Source: Leguminivora glycinivorella (Eukaryota; Arthropoda; Insecta; Lepidoptera; Tortricidae). Taken from it: a DNA stretch of 64,000 nt. The stretch is taken from contig NC_062991.1 in the NCBI RefSeq assembly GCF_023078275.1, positions 4,650,001-4,714,000 of the forward strand, in the 5' to 3' direction. The notes under the pieces were generated by a model, which saw nothing but the letters and a program-made list of their open reading frames with translations, was not told the DNA's origin and searched no databases. This document shows positions 60,641 to 64,000 of this stretch, piece after piece (within the stretch, counting starts at the first letter, position 1; every line of letters begins with the position of its first letter). A program made the translations under genes and the position numbers.

Positions 60641-61071
60641 ATTGTAGAGGTATGTATGCATTGTAGGTATGCTTACACTTTGCTATTACAAATTTATTGT
60701 AACTAAGAAAAATAACTTGAAGACGTAAGTTGAAAACATTTCTCTCGTTGCGACCATTTGTACTATAAAGTGTTTTACTCTTGAAATATTACATACCATA
60801 CACGGATACCTATGTGTAAGTTTCTTCGCTCAAGTTCGCACCTCACGTGACAAGAATGCACAGATAAAATAATTTCCACACGACATAACCCAGAAACATG
60901 CAGAGTAGCAAGCAAGCCGTCTGCATGTAAAGCGTCTGCTGCTTGTTTTACGGTTAATTTAAACTCGCTCGGAGTTCGGAGCCACGTACGTTTACATGTT
61001 GGGTGGGGTTCACTTGGTACCTGACGCTTTCGACCAAGATGAGATTGCTTGAAGCAAAGCCAGCCTTATAA
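60641..61071. other. No gene seen
   Basis: No coding or repeat structure recognised. Confidence 0.4.
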
Positions 61072-61172
61072 TAGCATACCTCAGACACTGGCTATCAGAT
61101 ATATGAAAGAGGCGCGTTCCTAGCACACAAAGCTCGTGTAGGTGAACGCGTACTATGCCTGTATGAGTGAAA
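61072..61172 (+). repeat. Family R10, 5' part, interrupted by LINE fragment
   Basis: 'AGAGGCGCGTTCCTAGCACA', 'AAAGCTCGTGTAGGTGAACG', 'CTATGCCTGTATGAGTGAAA', then the LINE fragment begins. Confidence 0.7.
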
Positions 61173-61187
61173 TATTATTATTATTTC

Positions 61188-61512
61188 ATTTCATTTCTTT
61201 ATTTACTATTTATTTACACAGCATTACAGTTAGGACTAATACACTGTTAAACGATAAAATGACATACTATAAGTACGTAAGACTAAAAATAAAATTAAAA
61301 CACTTTAAAAACACTAGACTCCCTCTTATCCATCACCTCACAAAATCTCAGGCATACCTTACACACATCCGTCCATCGCCACGCAAGTAGGTCACACTCA
61401 GGTGTTGACACCAGGAGCGCATTCAGCAGTGCTAAGGCACGAGGAATCGTCGAGTTTCTATACGCCACCGTGCGTGCCGTAGGCAAATATGACAGGTCTA
61501 CTGTTGGCATAG
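61188..61512 (-). pseudogene. CR1/L2-like LINE, C-terminal ORF2 fragment and 3' UTR
   Basis: On the minus strand it begins TVDLSYLPTARTVAYRNS and includes NALLVSTPECDLLAWRWTD and CLRFCEVMDKR, closely like the last part of ORF2 at 36,430-36,640 (ARTV-RRNS, NALLASTPECDLIAWRW, CLRFCEEMDAR). A 3' UTR with A/T-rich end follows to 61,188. A strongly 5'-truncated insertion of a related element. Confidence 0.85.
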
Positions 61513-61985
61513 GAGTTTGATTGTTTTTATCACAGACCTTGTGTCACCGGTACAGGAGAAGGTTTATTTTGATCACATACCTTGTGTCGCTGGCACCGAA
61601 CTTGTTAAAAAGGTTGAGAAAATGCCAAGTCACAAGTGGGAGACATACCTCGCGGTACAGTCGGTGAAAAATGTCCGCGCATTCGGTGAACGAACGAGTA
61701 CAGGCAACGGCGCAGCTGTTAGACCTATTCGTTTATTCTAACCGACGCTGACTGTACAAATATTTCTGCACGCTAGTTTTGTAGTGTTTATGATGGTGAG
61801 AAATTTGGAGCGTTTGTCGTAAATGAATATTATGCAAACAGAAAATATCGGTTGATCATTTGCAATTGAGACGCACCCTTTATTGACAGTTATGGTAAAA
61901 AATTGGGTCGAAAATTACAAGTAACTGAAAAATATGTTTTACAATTTTTACATTATCAAAATAGAATGTTGTCAACTGCCAAATT
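61513..61985. other. No gene seen; short tandem pair at 61,535-61,602
   Basis: 'ACCTTGTGTCACCGG' and 'ACCTTGTGTCGCTGG' occur 43 bases apart. A 74-codon frame at 61,517-61,741 has no features that I recognise. Confidence 0.4.
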
Positions 61986-62471
61986 TTAACACACCAGTAA
62001 ACTGAACAAAACTTTATTTACTTAATTTACATGAACATAAGATTTTAGGTTTACACGTATAATACTTAACTATTTAATACTACGTTTAAAACATAGAACT
62101 AATAAAAAAAAACCTTAACAAACTACCTAAATTAGTCAAACAACCCACCCTGCATCGTTCCCGACGCAAAAGTGCCCATCACACTTGACGCGTTTCCACG
62201 CTGAACCGCGATGGACAACCTCTGCGCCAAGAACGACCCGGAGCGGGGGTTGAGACCCCTCTCCTGCAGACGACGCCCCAGCTCCCAGAGGAAGGTTTTG
62301 CCTCCGCACACCAGCACCCACCAGAACCAGTAAACTGAAGATCTCCCCAAACATATCGACGCGCTTGCTTTGCCGGCCGAAATTCGCTCGTTAGTAGAAA
62401 CATGCGTACGGATGCGTTCGGTTCGGTGACGACAACTGAGCGTGAACTGAGGAACTTCTAGAACATCCATA
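61986..62471 (-). pseudogene. Unassigned C-terminal coding sequence with 3' UTR
   Basis: On the minus strand an open frame of 112 codons (62,470-62,132) ends ...GKTFLWELGRRLQERGLNPR, SGSFLAQRLSIAVQRGNA, SVMGTFASGTMQGG, then stop. About 130 bases on there is AATAAA, followed by GTTTTGTTCAGTTTACTGG, the layout of a real 3' end. The even composition and amphipathic pattern argue for coding origin. I suspect the end of a repeated mobile-element protein but cannot name the family. MITE-A is inserted exactly at the upstream border (62,472). Confidence 0.4.
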
Positions 62472-62775
62472 GGGACCGTCCACGCTCAAGAGACGCGGAA
62501 CGAACGTCAGCGCCACGCCGCCTGAATGTAATTTAAAAAACGTCTCCTCAGTACATTTTGTATAGGAAGGCCGTAAGACGCGCCCCAGGCGACGCGTCGC
62601 TTGTCGCGCACCGCGCCGCCTGGGGCGCGCCAGGCGACTTCCCATGCTCGTCCCTTGCGCGTCCTTCCTATACAAAATGTACTGAGGAGACGTTTTTTAA
62701 ATTATATTCGGGCGGCGTGGCGCTGACGTTCGTTCCGCGTCTCAGGACATGCGTCGCCAGAGTGGGGATGGTCCC
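62472..62775. mobile_element. MITE-A, full length
   Basis: Ends GGGACCGTCCACGCTCAAGA and 'GAGTGGGGATGGTCCC', flanked by ATA on both sides. The interior has the four family blocks in perfect palindromic order, so it serves as the reference for the broken copies. Confidence 0.88.
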
Positions 62776-63184
62776 ATACAGAGGCAGCCATTGCGATCAC
62801 AGTCAGTAATGTAAACACTTAATTTATACACGAAGTGTGTCTTTAAACTATTGTTTTATTCATAAACATGTCGATGTCATGCGATTTTTGGTCGACTGGA
62901 GCCGATTCCGCGTCGATAAGTTTGAGTAAACCCTAAGAAAACAAGCCTTTACGAAATAGTTCTTTGTCTTACCCCAATATTTTAGTTAATTTATTCATGT
63001 GCAAGCGCCAACGGTTCGTGCCAAAGATTCTTTCGCCCCTGTTCACACCGAGAACTTGCATATTCGAATTATTCTATTTTCGTTACGTTGACGAATGGCG
63101 TTGCCAAACTGGCGAAGATGTTAAAAAGAAGCTGGCTTTTTAGGATTCTTGTAAATATTTGCTTCGCGAGTCTCTAACCTGGGG
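62776..63184. other. No gene seen
   Basis: Contains 'CCGATTCCGCGTCGATAAGT' (about 62,900), shared with 4,578-4,600. Otherwise nothing recognised. Confidence 0.4.
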
Positions 63185-63455
63185 GCCGATTTTTGAATCT
63201 CGCATACGGGATTTTGTCACTAAAATACCGGTTGAAAACGGTGACTAATCGGCCCGCTGGGGGCCGATTTTTAAATCTTGGCCATTCGATTTCGTGAAAT
63301 TCGTTCAATAATATCTCTACTACTAGTGATTTAGAATCGAATACGAGTGGTCATTACCACTAGTTTTAAAATTACTAGCTGTCATTTTTTAAAAATAACA
63401 CATCGTTTCCCACAGACTTTCGAACGGCGTTAAAAATTCAAAAATCGATCCCCTG
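63185..63455. mobile_element. MITE with GGGGGCCGATTTTTGAATC end
   Basis: 'GGGGGCCGATTTTTGAATCT' (63,182) and 'GGGGGCCGATTTTTAAATCT' (63,259) are two left ends about 77 bp apart, and 'AAAAATTCAAAAATCGATCC' is the right end. It looks like one copy inserted in or duplicated next to another. Non-coding. Confidence 0.65.
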
Positions 63456-63459
63456 TTGT

Positions 63460-63715
63460 TTGACGTTTTACATCACTAAATACAGTAAATGTCACGGTAT
63501 ATATTACGATACAAGTACGGAAAACAGGAAGTCACGAATGTCCTCTTCGCACGTATACGTGTTTTTAGTACAAAGAGCCATTTGAAGTTCGCTTCGTAAC
63601 ACGAGTTACGAATTACCTTTTCGCACGTGTATCGTACGACGTTTTTCAGTACAGTTGGCCCTCCGAAGTTTCGACCTGACATATAATGAACCACTTCTCG
63701 CACTAGTGCGGAAAA
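63460..63715. mobile_element. Partly palindromic MITE R12, inverted copy
   Basis: 'TTACGATACAAGTACGGAAA', 'CGCACGTGTATCGTACGACG', 'CATATAATGAACCACTTCTC'. Reverse of 12,200-12,480. Confidence 0.7.
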
Positions 63716-63786
63716 AAAACACCATTAGGGGATCAATTTTTGAGTCTCGAACTCATGAATTCGCCATTCGAAAGTCGTAGTATTAG

Positions 63787-63905
63787 TGCGTTTTCACATT
63801 ATCCGATCCGATATCGGATGTCTGACCGATATCCCATACATTACAGGAGCCATCTTGGATTTTTTCTATGAAAATCCTTCCGACATACGAATTCGGATCG
63901 GAAAT
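63787..63905. mobile_element. Foldback MITE R6, copy with eroded right arm
   Basis: 'GTTTTCACATTATCCGATCC' opens it as at 5,222, and 'GGAGCCATCTTGGATTTTTT' is the spacer in reverse. The right arm ('CATACGAATTCGGATCGGAA') carries several changes. Confidence 0.8.
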
Positions 63906-64000
63906 GTGTGTCCGCTGTACTAAAGAAATACTGAAGCATTCTTATCCTAAACCTAAACAGAAGAAACTGATATTCGCTCTAAAAATGCGTATAAAACTAA

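Overview
The window looks like non-genic, repeat-saturated nuclear DNA from an insect, most probably a moth or butterfly. That assignment rests on repeat families I recognise as widespread in Lepidoptera: the 'TAGGGTTCCGTAG' MITE with GGAC/CAGA microsatellites, RTE 3' ends closing on (GATGAT)n, tRNA-headed SINEs, Penelope remnants and CsRn1-type Gypsy elements. I found no convincing exon set of a conserved cellular gene, no true tRNA or rRNA gene and no CRISPR array. All clear protein-coding sequence belongs to retrotransposons.

Layout. 1-26.7 kb is a mosaic of foldback MITEs, SINEs and LINE tails with several nested insertions (one MITE in another at 1.7-2.6 kb and at 22.0-22.4 kb). One AT-rich island at 14.3-15.05 kb has splice-like and polyadenylation-like signals. 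27.1-36.8 kb is the core. A CR1/L2-like non-LTR retrotransposon on the plus strand has a PHD-finger ORF1 and an endonuclease/reverse-transcriptase ORF2. ORF2 is split by a complete 5,248-bp Ty3/Gypsy element of CsRn1 type on the minus strand, with matching 547-bp LTRs, gag and pol intact, and a 4-bp CTTT target-site duplication. 41.1-44.0 kb holds a second, defective LTR element (minus strand) that kept gag and a short pol end but lost protease, RT, RNase H and integrase; a LINE tail is inserted inside its gag. 44-64 kb returns to MITE, SINE and LINE mosaic, with a Penelope 3' end at 48.4-48.7 kb, an unrecognised C-terminal coding remnant with poly(A) signal at 62.0-62.5 kb, and a CR1-type tail at 61.2-61.5 kb.

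How the parts work. The CsRn1-type element appears capable of its full cycle. Gag overlaps pol by 100 bp in the -1 frame, and a canonical GGGAAAC slippery heptamer sits in the gag frame within the overlap. The primer binding site fits tRNA-Trp, and protease, RT, RNase H and DD35E integrase motifs are all present. The host LINE is disabled by this insertion and by a one-base frameshift near 36,209. The gag-only element could at most make a capsid-like protein, and its gag is also interrupted.

Most worth checking: a hammerhead-like fold shared by three Penelope-derived repeats (core GTGACCA/GCGACCA in place of CUGANGA, with GAAACGT retained); the in-frame frameshift site of the young Gypsy element; a foldback element with a tRNA-like core and long terminal inverted repeats; a pair of diverged direct repeats at 49.6 and 50.1 kb that keep the same small open frame; and the unassigned coding tail at 62.1 kb.
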